From Aalborgiella sp040079635 (GTDB lineage: Bacteria > Pseudomonadota > Gammaproteobacteria > Burkholderiales > Burkholderiaceae_C), in NCBI GenBank assembly GCA_040079635.1, contig JBEBJY010000003.1, forward strand, positions 39,508 through 103,507: 64,000 nucleotides of DNA, in the 5' to 3' direction. The notes under the pieces are model-generated. The model saw only the letters and a list, made by a program, of their open reading frames with translations, ran no database searches and was not told the origin of the DNA. Below are positions 44,205 through 53,923 of this stretch, one piece after another (position 1 is the first letter of the stretch; each line of letters begins with the position of its first letter). The position numbers were made by a program, and so were the translations under genes.

Positions 44205-45920
44205 TTATTTGCTTAGCTTAGCTTTACTCAAAGCATTTTGCGTGATTTGCGCCAAGCTGCCACGGGTGGAGATCACCTCGGGGTCTAAAGTCACCTCTAT
44301 CACCGTGCCCTGTGGGCGAGCCAGCGCTGCTAACAGTTCAGCTTCAAACTCGTGCGTATGGGTGATTCGCACACCCGCATAGCCGTATGCGCGCGCCAGA
44401 CCCACAAAGTCGGGGTTACTAAGCTGGGTGCCGCTGACATTTTGCGGATATTCACGCTCTTGGTGCATGCGTATCGTGCCAAACATGCCGTTGTTGAGCA
44501 GCAAGACAATGCTTTTTGCACCTACTTGTGCGGCTGTGGCGAGTTCTTGCCCATTCATCATGAAATCACCATCACCCGCGATGGTAAAGGCGATACGTTT
44601 GCCGACGATAGCCGCAGCAATACCTGCTGGTACACCGTAGCCCATCGCGCCATTGGTCGGTGCAAGCTGAGTTTTGAAGCCTTTGGCCAAGCCGTGGTAT
44701 TTGAAGAAACGGTGCAACCAGCTGGCAAAATTGCCTGCGCCGTTGGTCAGCACAGCATCTGCGGGTAAATGTTTTTGCAAGGTGGCGATGATGGCTGGCA
44801 TGTCAATACTGCCTGGGAGTTGCAGCCCACCGTTGGCGGGGTCGACATTGGCCAGGTAATCATCATTGACCTGTTTCGCCCAAGATTGCCACGGCAAAGT
44901 GGGTGGTGCAGACAGAACTTCTAGCGACCTAGCTGCCGCACTCATACTGGCATGGATGGACAGATCAGCCTGATAAACACGGCCCAACTCTTCTGCACTG
45001 GCGTGAATGTGCACCAATTTTTGTGTCGATTTAGGCGCTTGCAGCAGCGTGTAGCCACCTGTGGTCATTTCCCCCAAACGCGGGCCGATGGCGATGACCA
45101 AGTCACTCTGTTTGATACGCGCCGCCAGTTTGGGGTTGATGCCAATGCCCACATCGCCAGCGTAGAGCGGGTGAAAATTATCAAACGTGTCCTGAAAGCG
45201 AAAGGCATTGCCCACCGGCAGCGACCAGTTCTCAGCAAAACGTTGCAAGGCTTGCGCGGCCTGTACCGTCCAACCGCCACCGCCTGCTATGACGAAGGGA
45301 CGCTCGGCTTTCAGCAGCATTTCGCGCAAGGTACGCAAGCTTCCAGGGTCGCTCCAAGCCTCTGCGGGCGTGACTTTGGGCAAAGGCTGTGCATCCACCA
45401 TCTGCGTTAGCATGTCCTCTGGCAGCACCACAACGACAGGGCCAGGGCGGCCATTCATGGCCGTGGCGAAGGCGCGGGCGACGTATTCGGGGATCCGTTT
45501 TGGATCGTCAATACGCTCTACCCGCTTGGCCATGCCGCCTGTGGATGGGCCAAAAAAGCTGAGGTAATTGACCTCTTGGAACGCCTCACGGTCACGCGTG
45601 TCACTGGCGACGTCGCCGACAAACAGCACCATAGGCGTGGAATCCTGAAAAGCTGTATGCACACCAATCGAAGCATTGGTCGCGCCTGGTCCGCGCGTCA
45701 CGAAGCACACGGCAGGGCGACCGGTCAATTTGCCCGCAGCCTCAGCCATAAAAGCTGCACCGCCTTCTTGCCGGTTAATCACAAATTTGATGTCATCTTT
45801 GTAGGCATGAAAACCGTCTAAGACGGCTAAAAAACTCTCTCCGGGAACGCCAAAAGCGTGCGTCACGCCTTGGGCAACGAGGCATTCGACCAACAAGTGG
45901 CCTGCTAATTGTGTTGTCAT
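44205..45920 (-). CDS. thiamine-diphosphate-dependent enzyme, acetolactate-synthase-like
   Basis: A 571-residue ThDP enzyme. The catalytic Glu lies in FGVPGESFLAVLDG, and the ThDP/Mg motif is AGDGDFMMNGQELATAA through LLLNNG. The three-domain layout (PYR, central, PP) is complete. Its context, between an MFS carrier and a serine hydrolase, and the GVPGES motif, argue against the housekeeping acetolactate synthase; no small subunit follows. The 2-oxo acid used is unknown. Confidence 0.82.
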   Translation of the reverse strand: MTTQLAGHLLVECLVAQGVTHAFGVPGESFLAVLDGFHAYKDDIKFVINRQEGGAAFMAEAAGKLTGRPAVCFVTRGPGATNASIGVHTAFQDSTPMVLFVGDVASDTRDREAFQEVNYLSFFGPSTGGMAKRVERIDDPKRIPEYVARAFATAMNGRPGPVVVVLPEDMLTQMVDAQPLPKVTPAEAWSDPGSLRTLREMLLKAERPFVIAGGGGWTVQAAQALQRFAENWSLPVGNAFRFQDTFDNFHPLYAGDVGIGINPKLAARIKQSDLVIAIGPRLGEMTTGGYTLLQAPKSTQKLVHIHASAEELGRVYQADLSIHASMSAAARSLEVLSAPPTLPWQSWAKQVNDDYLANVDPANGGLQLPGSIDMPAIIATLQKHLPADAVLTNGAGNFASWLHRFFKYHGLAKGFKTQLAPTNGAMGYGVPAGIAAAIVGKRIAFTIAGDGDFMMNGQELATAAQVGAKSIVLLLNNGMFGTIRMHQEREYPQNVSGTQLSNPDFVGLARAYGYAGVRITHTHEFEAELLAALARPQGTVIEVTLDPEVISTRGSLAQITQNALSKAKLSK

Positions 45921-45950
45921 GCTGTCCTGTCACTTATCTATTTTTGATTT

Positions 45951-47231
45951 TTATGCTTGTTTTGTTGGCGGCATTTTTTGATGTTCTACGCTTCTGGCAA
46001 AACCAATGCTGACCAACAGCACAAAAGCCACGGCGTATAGGCAAGCACTGTAAAGCTGCCGGTCCATCAAGACGCCAAAAATCAAAGGTGCCACAGCAAA
46101 GCCCACGTCAAAACCCGAGTAAACCGTACCATACATGCGACCAGATGCGCCCTTGGGCGTTGCATTTTTAACCATCATGTCGCGGCTGGGGTTGCCAACA
46201 CCTACTACAAAACCTGTAGCAGCCAATGCAACCATGGTGCCGGTTGCACCTAAAATTCCAGTTGCACAAAGCACCAGTAAGAGTGAACCAACCGCATAGC
46301 AAATCATGATGGCTTTGTCGCTGCTGATGCCTTTTTTAGTTTGGTTTGAGGCAATAAAACCCCCGACCAAAATACCCAATGCGCCGCATAACAAATAGGC
46401 GGTCAAAGTAAGCGTCGCCATTTCAAAGCTAACGCCATGCAGGGCTTTGAGGATGGGGACAGAGAAGCTTTGCACCATCGCCAATGTCACCGTAGAAAGT
46501 GCAAAAAAACCAAAACACCACCACACGACTGGGAGCTTTAGAAACGCAAAATCGCTTTCTTTTTTAATGCCATGTTTGTGGCTGTCATTTTTTGCATCTT
46601 GGCGAACCACCTCAGTCAAAAAACTCTCGCGGTTAAGCCACAGAACCAACAAAACTACGGCATACAGCAATGCGGCTACCAAATAAGCGTTTCGCCAACC
46701 CACCCAGGATGTCAAACCAAGATAAAACAAGGGCGCAAGCGCCCAACCCAGACTGCCTGAAATGCCGTGGGTGCTGAAAGCATGCCCCAAGCGTGCTGTT
46801 GACACGCGCTGGTTCAATATAGTGAAATCGCAGGGGTGAAACGGTGAATTTCCCAAGCCGGCCAAAACTGCAGCAACAATCAACCAACTGTAGCCTTGGG
46901 CTGACGCAGCCACCAGCGCCGCCAATAGAAACACGCCAATGGCAGAAAACAGCACAGGTCGTGCGCCCACGCGATCTACCCAAAACCCCGACAGGGCTTG
47001 CCCGACGCCAGACACAACAAAAAAGACGGTGACCAAGAATCCCAATTGCGAGAAACTCAGGGCAAACTCTTTTTGAAAAACTGGAAACAAAGGTACCAGC
47101 AGCAAGTGCGAGAAATGCGAGATGGCATGCGCCATGCTCACCAAGCCGATGATTTTGGCATCTTGCCTAAGCGGAATAGGGTCGGGAGCAGGCTTGAAAT
47201 CAACCGTAGCAGCTAAAGTGTCAGTACTCAT
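45951..47231 (-). CDS. MFS transporter
   Basis: A 426-residue carrier with about 12 hydrophobic helices. GFWVDRVGARPVLF is the MFS loop 2-3 motif; SHFSHLLLVPLFPV in the first helix resembles the fosmidomycin-resistance branch. The central cytoplasmic loop is charged (RQDAKNDSHKHGIKKES). It is 30 bp upstream of the ThDP enzyme on the same strand and probably imports or exports that pathway's substrate. Confidence 0.85.
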   Translation of the reverse strand: MSTDTLAATVDFKPAPDPIPLRQDAKIIGLVSMAHAISHFSHLLLVPLFPVFQKEFALSFSQLGFLVTVFFVVSGVGQALSGFWVDRVGARPVLFSAIGVFLLAALVAASAQGYSWLIVAAVLAGLGNSPFHPCDFTILNQRVSTARLGHAFSTHGISGSLGWALAPLFYLGLTSWVGWRNAYLVAALLYAVVLLVLWLNRESFLTEVVRQDAKNDSHKHGIKKESDFAFLKLPVVWWCFGFFALSTVTLAMVQSFSVPILKALHGVSFEMATLTLTAYLLCGALGILVGGFIASNQTKKGISSDKAIMICYAVGSLLLVLCATGILGATGTMVALAATGFVVGVGNPSRDMMVKNATPKGASGRMYGTVYSGFDVGFAVAPLIFGVLMDRQLYSACLYAVAFVLLVSIGFARSVEHQKMPPTKQA

Positions 47232-47286
47232 GCCACGATGATAACAAGCCTGCCTAGGCTGTGCTGTCTCCTAAATATGCACTGAT

Positions 47287-49872
47287 TTATTTGAAAACGA
47301 ACTGCCCTGGCGCATGAATCGGATCTACGCTCACGGCAATGCTGCTCTTGGGCAAGAATTTCCCTTCCAAAATCAACTTGGAAAGTGGGTTTTCAATGCG
47401 TTGCTGGATCGCTCGTTTCAACGGACGCGCACCAAACACCGGATCGAACCCAACTTTCGCCAATTCAGCCAAGGCAGCCGCTGACACATCCAAGGTCAAC
47501 TCCATCTTATTCAGGCGCGCTTGCAAGATTTTGAGCTGAATGGCGGCGATGGATTGAATTTCTTTCACACCCAAGGCATGGAACACAACGGTTTCGTCAA
47601 TGCGGTTCAAAAACTCGGGGCGGAAATGGTCTTTCAACTCGTCCCATACCGCATCTTTGATCTCATCGTAGGGCTTGCCAACCATGGCTTGGATTTTGTG
47701 CGAACCGATGTTGCTGGTCATCACGATCACGGCGTTTTTGAAGTCCACAGTGCGACCCTGGCCATCGGTCAAACGGCCATCATCCAACACCTGCAAAAGC
47801 ACGTTGAACACATCGGGATGGGCTTTTTCAACCTCATCCAGCAAAATAACGCTGTAAGGTTTACGGCGCACAGCCTCGGTTAAATAACCGCCCTCCTCGT
47901 AACCCACATAGCCCGGTGGCGCACCAATCAAACGTGCAACGCTATGCTTTTCCATGAACTCGCTCATATCGATACGAATCAAATGGTCTTCAGAGTCAAA
48001 CAAAAAGCCGGCCAATGCCTTGCACAGCTCGGTTTTACCCACACCGGTAGGGCCAAGGAATAAGAACGAGCCGGTTGGGCGGTTCGGGTCAGACAAGCCA
48101 GCACGCGAACGGCGAATCGCATTCGCCACAGCGGTGATCGCTTCTTCTTGACCCACCACACGGTCATGCAGTTTGACTTCCATTTGCAAGAGCTTGTCGC
48201 GCTCACCTTGCATGAGTTTGCTCACCGGGATGCCCGTCGCACGAGCCACAACTTCGGCGATTTCTTCTGCGCCGACCTGCGTACGTAACAACCTAGGTGC
48301 GGAGCCGCCACCTTTTTCTTCGACCGCTTGAGCTTCCTTCAATCGCTTTTCCAACTCAGGCAACTTGCCGTATTGCAGCTCGGCCACCTTGTTGAAATCG
48401 CCTTTGCGCTTCAGATCTTCGATCTGGAATTTGACCTTCTCCATGTCTTCCATGACCGTTTTAGAGCCCTGCGCCTGCGCTTTTTCAGCCTGCCAGATTT
48501 CGTCCAGGTCAGAAATCTCCTTTTGCAAGGTCAGAATTTCCTCTTCAATCAAACCCAAACGTTTTTGCGAAGCTTCGTCTTTTTCGCGCTTCACGGCTTC
48601 GCGTTCGATTTGCAGCTGAATCAAACGGCGGTCCAGTTTATCCATCACCTCGGGTTTGGAATCGAGCTCGATCTTGATTTTGGACGCAGCTTCGTCAATC
48701 AAGTCAATAGCTTTATCAGGCAAAAAACGGTCTGTAATGTAACGGTGGCTCAGTTCAGCGGCAGCCACAATGGCGGGGTCGGTGATTTGCACGCCGTGAT
48801 GCACTTCGTATTTCTCTTGCAAACCACGCAAAATGGCAATCGTCGCTTCTACGGTCGGCTCTCCTACCAAGATTTTCTGGAAACGACGTTCCAAAGCTGC
48901 GTCTTTTTCGATGTATTTGCGATATTCGTCTAAGGTTGTAGCGCCCACGCAATGCAATTCACCTCGCGCCAAGGCAGGTTTGAGCATATTGCCTGCGTCC
49001 ATCGCGCCCTCAGCTTTACCCGCACCGACCATCGTGTGCAATTCGTCAATAAAGACGATCGTTTGACCTTCGTCTTTGGCTAAATCTTTCAGCACCGTTT
49101 TCAGGCGCTCCTCAAACTCGCCACGGAATTTAGCACCTGCCAACAGCGCGGCCATGTCCAAGCTCAATACCCGTTTGCCTTTGAGCGATTCTGGCACTTC
49201 GCCCGCAACAATACGCTGCGCTAAGCCCTCAACAATGGCGGTTTTGCCAACGCCAGGTTCACCAATCAGCACAGGGTTGTTTTTTGTACGACGTTGCAAG
49301 ACTTGAATGGCACGGCGGATTTCATCATCACGACCAATCACCGGATCTAACTTGCCCATACGGGCGCGCTCAGTAAGATCAACGCAGTATTTTTTGAGCG
49401 ATTCACGCTGATCTTCTGCATCGGCGCTATCCATATTTTGACCACCGCGCACAGCGTCGATGGCGAACTCCAGCGATTTGCGGTTCATGCCGTTGGCTTT
49501 GGCCAACTTGCCCAAGTCGCCCTTGAAATCGCACAAAGCGAGCAGAAACAACTCGCTAGCGACAAACTGGTCACCCCGTTTCATAGCTTCTTTTTCGGTA
49601 CTTTGCAGCAGACTGAGCAAATCGCGCCCCGGTTGCACCAGCTCCTGCCCTTGTACTTGCGGCAGCTTTTTAATCTGCTCATCCGTACCCGACAGCAAAG
49701 CCGTCACATTGACTCCCGCACGCTGCAACAGTGCTTTAGGCCCTTCGTCTTGGCGCAGCATTGCCGACAACAAGTGTGCTGGCTCAATGTAAGGATGATC
49801 CTGCCCCACGGCCAAGCTCTGCGCCTCGCTCAAGGCTTCTTGAAATTTAGTGGTTAGTTTGTCAGCACGCAT
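47287..49872 (-). CDS. clpB: ATP-dependent disaggregase ClpB
   Basis: An 861-residue AAA+ chaperone, normal length. The Clp_N domain begins MRADKLTTKFQEAL. Walker A motifs are GEPGVGKT near residue 206 and GPTGVGKT near residue 608, with a coiled-coil middle domain (about 410-525) between. It works with DnaK to dissolve protein aggregates. The heat-shock promoter at 49921-49948 fits its expected control. The gene shows no element insertion, although a conserved stretch around 48690 resembles the element by chance. Confidence 0.97.
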   Translation of the reverse strand: MRADKLTTKFQEALSEAQSLAVGQDHPYIEPAHLLSAMLRQDEGPKALLQRAGVNVTALLSGTDEQIKKLPQVQGQELVQPGRDLLSLLQSTEKEAMKRGDQFVASELFLLALCDFKGDLGKLAKANGMNRKSLEFAIDAVRGGQNMDSADAEDQRESLKKYCVDLTERARMGKLDPVIGRDDEIRRAIQVLQRRTKNNPVLIGEPGVGKTAIVEGLAQRIVAGEVPESLKGKRVLSLDMAALLAGAKFRGEFEERLKTVLKDLAKDEGQTIVFIDELHTMVGAGKAEGAMDAGNMLKPALARGELHCVGATTLDEYRKYIEKDAALERRFQKILVGEPTVEATIAILRGLQEKYEVHHGVQITDPAIVAAAELSHRYITDRFLPDKAIDLIDEAASKIKIELDSKPEVMDKLDRRLIQLQIEREAVKREKDEASQKRLGLIEEEILTLQKEISDLDEIWQAEKAQAQGSKTVMEDMEKVKFQIEDLKRKGDFNKVAELQYGKLPELEKRLKEAQAVEEKGGGSAPRLLRTQVGAEEIAEVVARATGIPVSKLMQGERDKLLQMEVKLHDRVVGQEEAITAVANAIRRSRAGLSDPNRPTGSFLFLGPTGVGKTELCKALAGFLFDSEDHLIRIDMSEFMEKHSVARLIGAPPGYVGYEEGGYLTEAVRRKPYSVILLDEVEKAHPDVFNVLLQVLDDGRLTDGQGRTVDFKNAVIVMTSNIGSHKIQAMVGKPYDEIKDAVWDELKDHFRPEFLNRIDETVVFHALGVKEIQSIAAIQLKILQARLNKMELTLDVSAAALAELAKVGFDPVFGARPLKRAIQQRIENPLSKLILEGKFLPKSSIAVSVDPIHAPGQFVFK

Positions 49873-49920
49873 GGTGTAAATCCTGAAAGAGTGTCCTGAA
49901 AATGTTCTGAATTACATCCT

Positions 49921-49948
49921 AATTAAGGATAAACCCGTAAATTTCAAG
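49921..49948 (-). promoter_or_regulatory. probable sigma-32 heat-shock promoter of clpB
   Basis: On the minus strand CTTGAAA (49948-49942) is followed after 13 nt by CCTTAATT (49928-49921), close to the sigma-32 pattern CTTGAAA-N13-17-CCCCATNT. It lies about 50 nt upstream of the clpB start. Confidence 0.6.
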
Positions 49949-50002
49949 ATTAGCGCTTTTGACTTAGATCATGTGTAGGACAAAGACGTCCAAATATTCA
50001 AA

Positions 50003-51307
50003 TCACGGTGCTTTTTCAATTTCTGACGAAAATAGTGAGAATCCAGCGATTTTTTTGTAGTTCTCAGAAATTGCGCTCAATTCCTTTTGGCTGATAACAT
50101 CATCAATATGACGAAACGGTTTGTCGCCAGCAAGTTCGTCAACCTTAATGTTGATGAAGTCAGGTGGCAAACTGCGGTTGGTTTGCACAATACGTGATGT
50201 TATTTCGCGGCGTTTGACTTCGTAACTTTGCAGTGAGGCAAGTGGGTCAGATTGGTGCGCCAGCTCGGTGGCCAGCGTACGCGCATCTATCAACGCCTGC
50301 GCCGAACCATTAGAGCCGCGCGGGTACATGGGGTGCGCAGCATCTCCCATCAAAGTAACTCGACCAAATGTCCATTGTGCAATCGGGTCTTTGTCCACCA
50401 TGGGGTATTCCAGCACTTGGTCAGCGTTGCGAATCAATGCTGGCACATCTAACCAATCAAACTGCCAATCTTTGAAGATGGATATGAAGTGTTCAATCTT
50501 GCCGCCGCTGTTCCAGTCGTTCATATCGCGGCTATCGCCTTCGATTTCGGCCATCCAGTTGATGAGTTGATTACCATCGCCGTCAATGTCGTCAACAATC
50601 GGGTAAATCACCATTTTGCCGGTTTTGATGGAACCGATCCGCATATAACTCTTGCCCGTCAAGATCGGCTTATGGCGTGTTACGCCGCGCCACGTGTTGA
50701 TATCCGCAAAAGCGAGTTTGTCGTTAGGGTAAAACTGTTTACGGATGGCAGAATGAATGCCATCACAAGCGATCACAATATCTGCTCGCACTGATGGTAA
50801 CTGTGCGCCATCGGAGCCTTGTACAAAATTCACCATTGCACCCGCGCTGTCTTGCGTCACGCCGACACAGCGGTGGTTGGTATGAACGCGATCAGCACCC
50901 AAGCGCTTAACAACGGCATCAAACAAAATACGGTGTAACTTACCACGGTGAATGCCAAGTTCAGGCACGGCATACCCAGCGTGTCTGCCACGCGGTTCTT
51001 TGTAGATAAATTGGCCAAAACGATTGAAGAAAACGCTTTCTAAATTTTCAATGCTAACGGCTTCAAGCTCAGCCTGCAAACCTAACCCCGCTAACTCACG
51101 CATGGCATGTGGCAGCAATGTGATGCCAACGCCTAGCTCCTTTACGTCTGGCACCGATTCATACACATCGCAAAGCAAACCTTGTTGATGTAATGCCAGT
51201 GCAAAACCTAAGCCAGCTATGCCGCCACCGACGACTGCAATTCGAAAACTTTGAGGCATCTGATGTACGTTATAGGGGTTCAAAATTTCACTCTGCTGTG
51301 ATGCCAT
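50003..51307 (-). CDS. FAD-dependent monooxygenase (salicylate-hydroxylase-like)
   Basis: A 434-residue class A flavin monooxygenase. Motifs are RIAVVGGGIAGLGFALAL, the DG motif VIACDGIHSAIRK and GDAAHPMYPRGSNGSAQALID. The start is uncertain: this ATG overlaps the preceding gene by 20 nt, and MPQSFRIAVV (start at 51259) is possible; neither has a strong ribosome site. It is the last gene of a LigW-Bug-monooxygenase unit, consistent with hydroxylation of a decarboxylated phenolic acid. Confidence 0.85.
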   Translation of the reverse strand: MASQQSEILNPYNVHQMPQSFRIAVVGGGIAGLGFALALHQQGLLCDVYESVPDVKELGVGITLLPHAMRELAGLGLQAELEAVSIENLESVFFNRFGQFIYKEPRGRHAGYAVPELGIHRGKLHRILFDAVVKRLGADRVHTNHRCVGVTQDSAGAMVNFVQGSDGAQLPSVRADIVIACDGIHSAIRKQFYPNDKLAFADINTWRGVTRHKPILTGKSYMRIGSIKTGKMVIYPIVDDIDGDGNQLINWMAEIEGDSRDMNDWNSGGKIEHFISIFKDWQFDWLDVPALIRNADQVLEYPMVDKDPIAQWTFGRVTLMGDAAHPMYPRGSNGSAQALIDARTLATELAHQSDPLASLQSYEVKRREITSRIVQTNRSLPPDFINIKVDELAGDKPFRHIDDVISQKELSAISENYKKIAGFSLFSSEIEKAP

Positions 51308-52256
51308 TGCGTCGAATCACTTCGCCCCAGCGCGGATAGTCCTTGTTGACAAGTTGAGTCAATTCGTCTGTTGTTGAGGCACTTGCATCCATGCCTGCAC
51401 GCTTGAGTAAATCAAAGATTTCAGGCTGTTTGATAATCGCTGAAATTTCGCTGTTTAAACGATTGACGACGGGTGCAGCAGTTTTGCTAGGTGCAAAAAA
51501 AGCATACCAAAGATCGACCTCAATGTCTTTGATACCCATTTCACCAAATGTCGCCACATTTGGCGCAACGGGGTGACGCTTTGGACTGCCCACTGCAAGC
51601 GCATTGAGCTTGCCTGCACTCACAAATCCTTGCGCAATATGCACAGGCAAAAAACCCACCATGATTTCACCCGACAAAATATCTTGTGTGTAACCCGCAG
51701 TGCCGCGGTAAGGCACATGCAGCATAAAAAGATTTGTTTTTGCCTTGAACAGCTCCATCGCCATATGGTGTGGTGTGCCAATGCCTGGCGAGCCAAAATT
51801 GATAAAACCTGGTTTTGCCTTAGCTTGACTCACCAAATCGTTCACTGTTTTGATGCCCGTTTTAGGGTTGCTCACCAGCATCAAAGTGCCCCAAGCTGCA
51901 AGCGACACCGATGAAAAATCTTTGGTTGGATTAAATGGCACGTTTTTATACAGCTGCGACGCCATCAGCATGGTGTTCGCGCCCATCAGCACGGTATAGC
52001 CGTCAGGGCTGGCTTTGGCCACAACATCGGCACCGATATTGCCACTCGCACCGGCCATGTTTTGTACGATGACGGGCTGTCCAAGCTTGTCACTCAGCTT
52101 AGGCGCAACGGCGCGTGCAATCGTGTCCATACCCGTCCCAGCGGTGAATGGCACAATGATTTTGATGGATTGTGTCGGCCAAGTTTGAGCATGCGATACC
52201 CACGCGGTCAATCCCAACGCACCCAAGACTGCTAGTTTCAATACATTGTTTTTCAT
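51288..52256 (-). CDS. Bug/TctC-family periplasmic binding protein
   Basis: A 322-residue secreted binding protein. The ATG at 52256 has AGAGG upstream and opens the signal peptide LKLAVLGALGLTAWVSHA; a GTG six codons earlier is less likely. Family motifs are IKIIVPFTAGTGMDTIAR and VQNMAGASGNIGADVVA. It sits between ligW and the monooxygenase, so a vanillate-like ligand is possible by inference. Confidence 0.9.
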   Translation of the reverse strand: MKNNVLKLAVLGALGLTAWVSHAQTWPTQSIKIIVPFTAGTGMDTIARAVAPKLSDKLGQPVIVQNMAGASGNIGADVVAKASPDGYTVLMGANTMLMASQLYKNVPFNPTKDFSSVSLAAWGTLMLVSNPKTGIKTVNDLVSQAKAKPGFINFGSPGIGTPHHMAMELFKAKTNLFMLHVPYRGTAGYTQDILSGEIMVGFLPVHIAQGFVSAGKLNALAVGSPKRHPVAPNVATFGEMGIKDIEVDLWYAFFAPSKTAAPVVNRLNSEISAIIKQPEIFDLLKRAGMDASASTTDELTQLVNKDYPRWGEVIRRNGITAE

Positions 52257-52286
52257 GAAGTTACCTCTAAGCACTTTAAAAGCTCT

Positions 52287-53324
52287 TTAAATGTTGATTT
52301 TAAAAACACGTTGCGCATTGGTCTGAAAAAACTTCTTCTTGTCTTCATCACTCATTTGCATATTGTCCATGACAGCAACTTCATCTACGGCGTATTGGTA
52401 CGGATAATCCATCGCGTACATCACACGGTCAACCCCTATGACAGATTGTGTGAATTTAATCGCAGGCTCCCACGCCACACCGCTGTTGGTAATGATGAAG
52501 TTTTCTTTCAAATAATCGCTGGGTTTTTTACGCAGTGGCTTGATGCTGTCGTAACGCTGTGATTTCACCGTCGCTTGGTGCATGTAATCTAATCGATAGG
52601 CCCAAAACGGCAGCGCCTCACCCATGTGGCCAATGATCATTTGCAGCTTGGGGAAACGGTCAAAGACGCCCGAGGTGATGATGCGCAGTGCATGCAAACC
52701 CGTCTCCACCCCAAAACCATAAATCGCACCATCTAAACCGCACTCTTGAAACGGAGCGATCATATTTCTGGGGAGTGAATTTGGGTGCAAATAAATTGGG
52801 ACATCATGCGCTTCGGCCGCCGCAAAAATATCCCAAAATTTAGAGTCTGACAAATATTCGCCCTGCGTGTGTGAGTTGATGATGACCGAATGCATGCTCA
52901 GCTTACTCACGCCCCGCTCAATCTCTTTTGCAGCAGCGACAGGGTCTTGCGGTGCGACGGCTATCATTCCCGTAAAACGCGTTGGATGTCTTCGCACCGC
53001 CTCTGCTAATTGGTCATTCGCTAATTGGCTGAACGACACAGCCGTTGCCTTGTCCATCACCTGCACGCCAGGCGCAGTCAACGCGATGACTTGGTGGTCA
53101 ATCCCCGCCTCGTCCATGTGTTGAAGCCGCTCTTGATCTAAATCGGTCAAGCAGCGCATGATGTGTGTGGCACGAGCACTCGGACTGCTCATGTAAAAAC
53201 CCATCAAGCCTTTGAAACCAGGGTCCACGTCGTCTTTCGCAAGAATCTTACGGTAGATGTCCAACATCTCTGGTGGCGCAAATGCCTCCTCAGTGGCAAT
53301 TCGTAAATAAGGAGTTTTGTGCAT
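52287..53324 (-). CDS. ligW: 5-carboxyvanillate decarboxylase-like amidohydrolase
   Basis: A 345-residue metal-dependent decarboxylase of the amidohydrolase superfamily. From memory it aligns closely with LigW of Sphingobium along the whole length: RIATEEAFAPPEMLD, INSHTQGEYLSD, GLDGAIYGFGVETGLHALR, MIIGHMGEALPFWAYRLDYM, and VMYAMDYPYQYAVDEV. The EEAF replaces the HxH of hydrolases, as in LigW and the resorcylate decarboxylases. LigW removes CO2 from 5-carboxyvanillate in lignin biphenyl degradation. A related carboxyphenol could be the true substrate. Confidence 0.78.
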   Translation of the reverse strand: MHKTPYLRIATEEAFAPPEMLDIYRKILAKDDVDPGFKGLMGFYMSSPSARATHIMRCLTDLDQERLQHMDEAGIDHQVIALTAPGVQVMDKATAVSFSQLANDQLAEAVRRHPTRFTGMIAVAPQDPVAAAKEIERGVSKLSMHSVIINSHTQGEYLSDSKFWDIFAAAEAHDVPIYLHPNSLPRNMIAPFQECGLDGAIYGFGVETGLHALRIITSGVFDRFPKLQMIIGHMGEALPFWAYRLDYMHQATVKSQRYDSIKPLRKKPSDYLKENFIITNSGVAWEPAIKFTQSVIGVDRVMYAMDYPYQYAVDEVAVMDNMQMSDEDKKKFFQTNAQRVFKINI

Positions 53325-53436
53325 GGCTTTTCGTTTAAATTTTAGGTTGCATGCTAACTATTATTAAGCGGTTATTTTTCTATCGCCATTCATGTTTTCC
53401 CTTAGACTATGCTTTTAGCTCCTTATAAAAACAACC

Positions 53437-53913
53437 GTGCCAGCTTTACACAATCTTTCTCAGCTTTACGCTCGTCCTGGTTTCCTTTTGCGCAGAGCAC
53501 ATCAAATCTCTACGGCTGTTTTTGAAGACGAATGTAAGAGCGTTGCGCTCACGCCTGCTCAATTTGGTGTGCTGTGCGTTCTGCAAGCCAGCCCGGGCTT
53601 AGACCAATCGTCTTTGGGCAGAGCGCTTGGGTTTGACAAAGTCACTGTCATGCGCGTGATGCGCGGCCTAGAATCGCGCGGGTTAATTGCCCGTGTCTAT
53701 GCTGTTTCAAACCTCCGCAACCTGTCCATCACACTAACCGAGGCTGGAAAAGATTTACTCATACAGACCCAAGAACCTGCTGAACACGCTTATAAACGTC
53801 TAATGGCACCGCTCAACCCTGAACAGCGCGAGCAACTCGTCAGCTTGTTACAGCTTCTAACCACAGGTCTGGAAGGCGAAGCGCGGGCAGCATTTGTGCC
53901 GCCTGCTAAATAA
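53437..53913 (+). CDS. MarR-family transcriptional regulator
   Basis: A 158-residue winged-helix protein with recognition helix SSLGRALGFDKVTVMRVMRGL and wing ARVYAVSNLRNLSITLTEAG. It begins with GTG, preceded by TATAAA (53424-53429) at a distance suggesting a leaderless transcript. It is divergent from ligW across 112 bp and is the likely regulator of that unit in response to an aromatic acid. Confidence 0.88.
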   Translation: MPALHNLSQLYARPGFLLRRAHQISTAVFEDECKSVALTPAQFGVLCVLQASPGLDQSSLGRALGFDKVTVMRVMRGLESRGLIARVYAVSNLRNLSITLTEAGKDLLIQTQEPAEHAYKRLMAPLNPEQREQLVSLLQLLTTGLEGEARAAFVPPAK

Positions 53914-53923
53914 GTAGAACGCC

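Noticed and set aside
48690..48715. Element-like string (CAATAGCTTTATCAGGCAAA) in clpB
   Set aside because: It encodes FLPDKAIDLIDEA, a conserved ClpB/ClpA segment, so the similarity is by chance.
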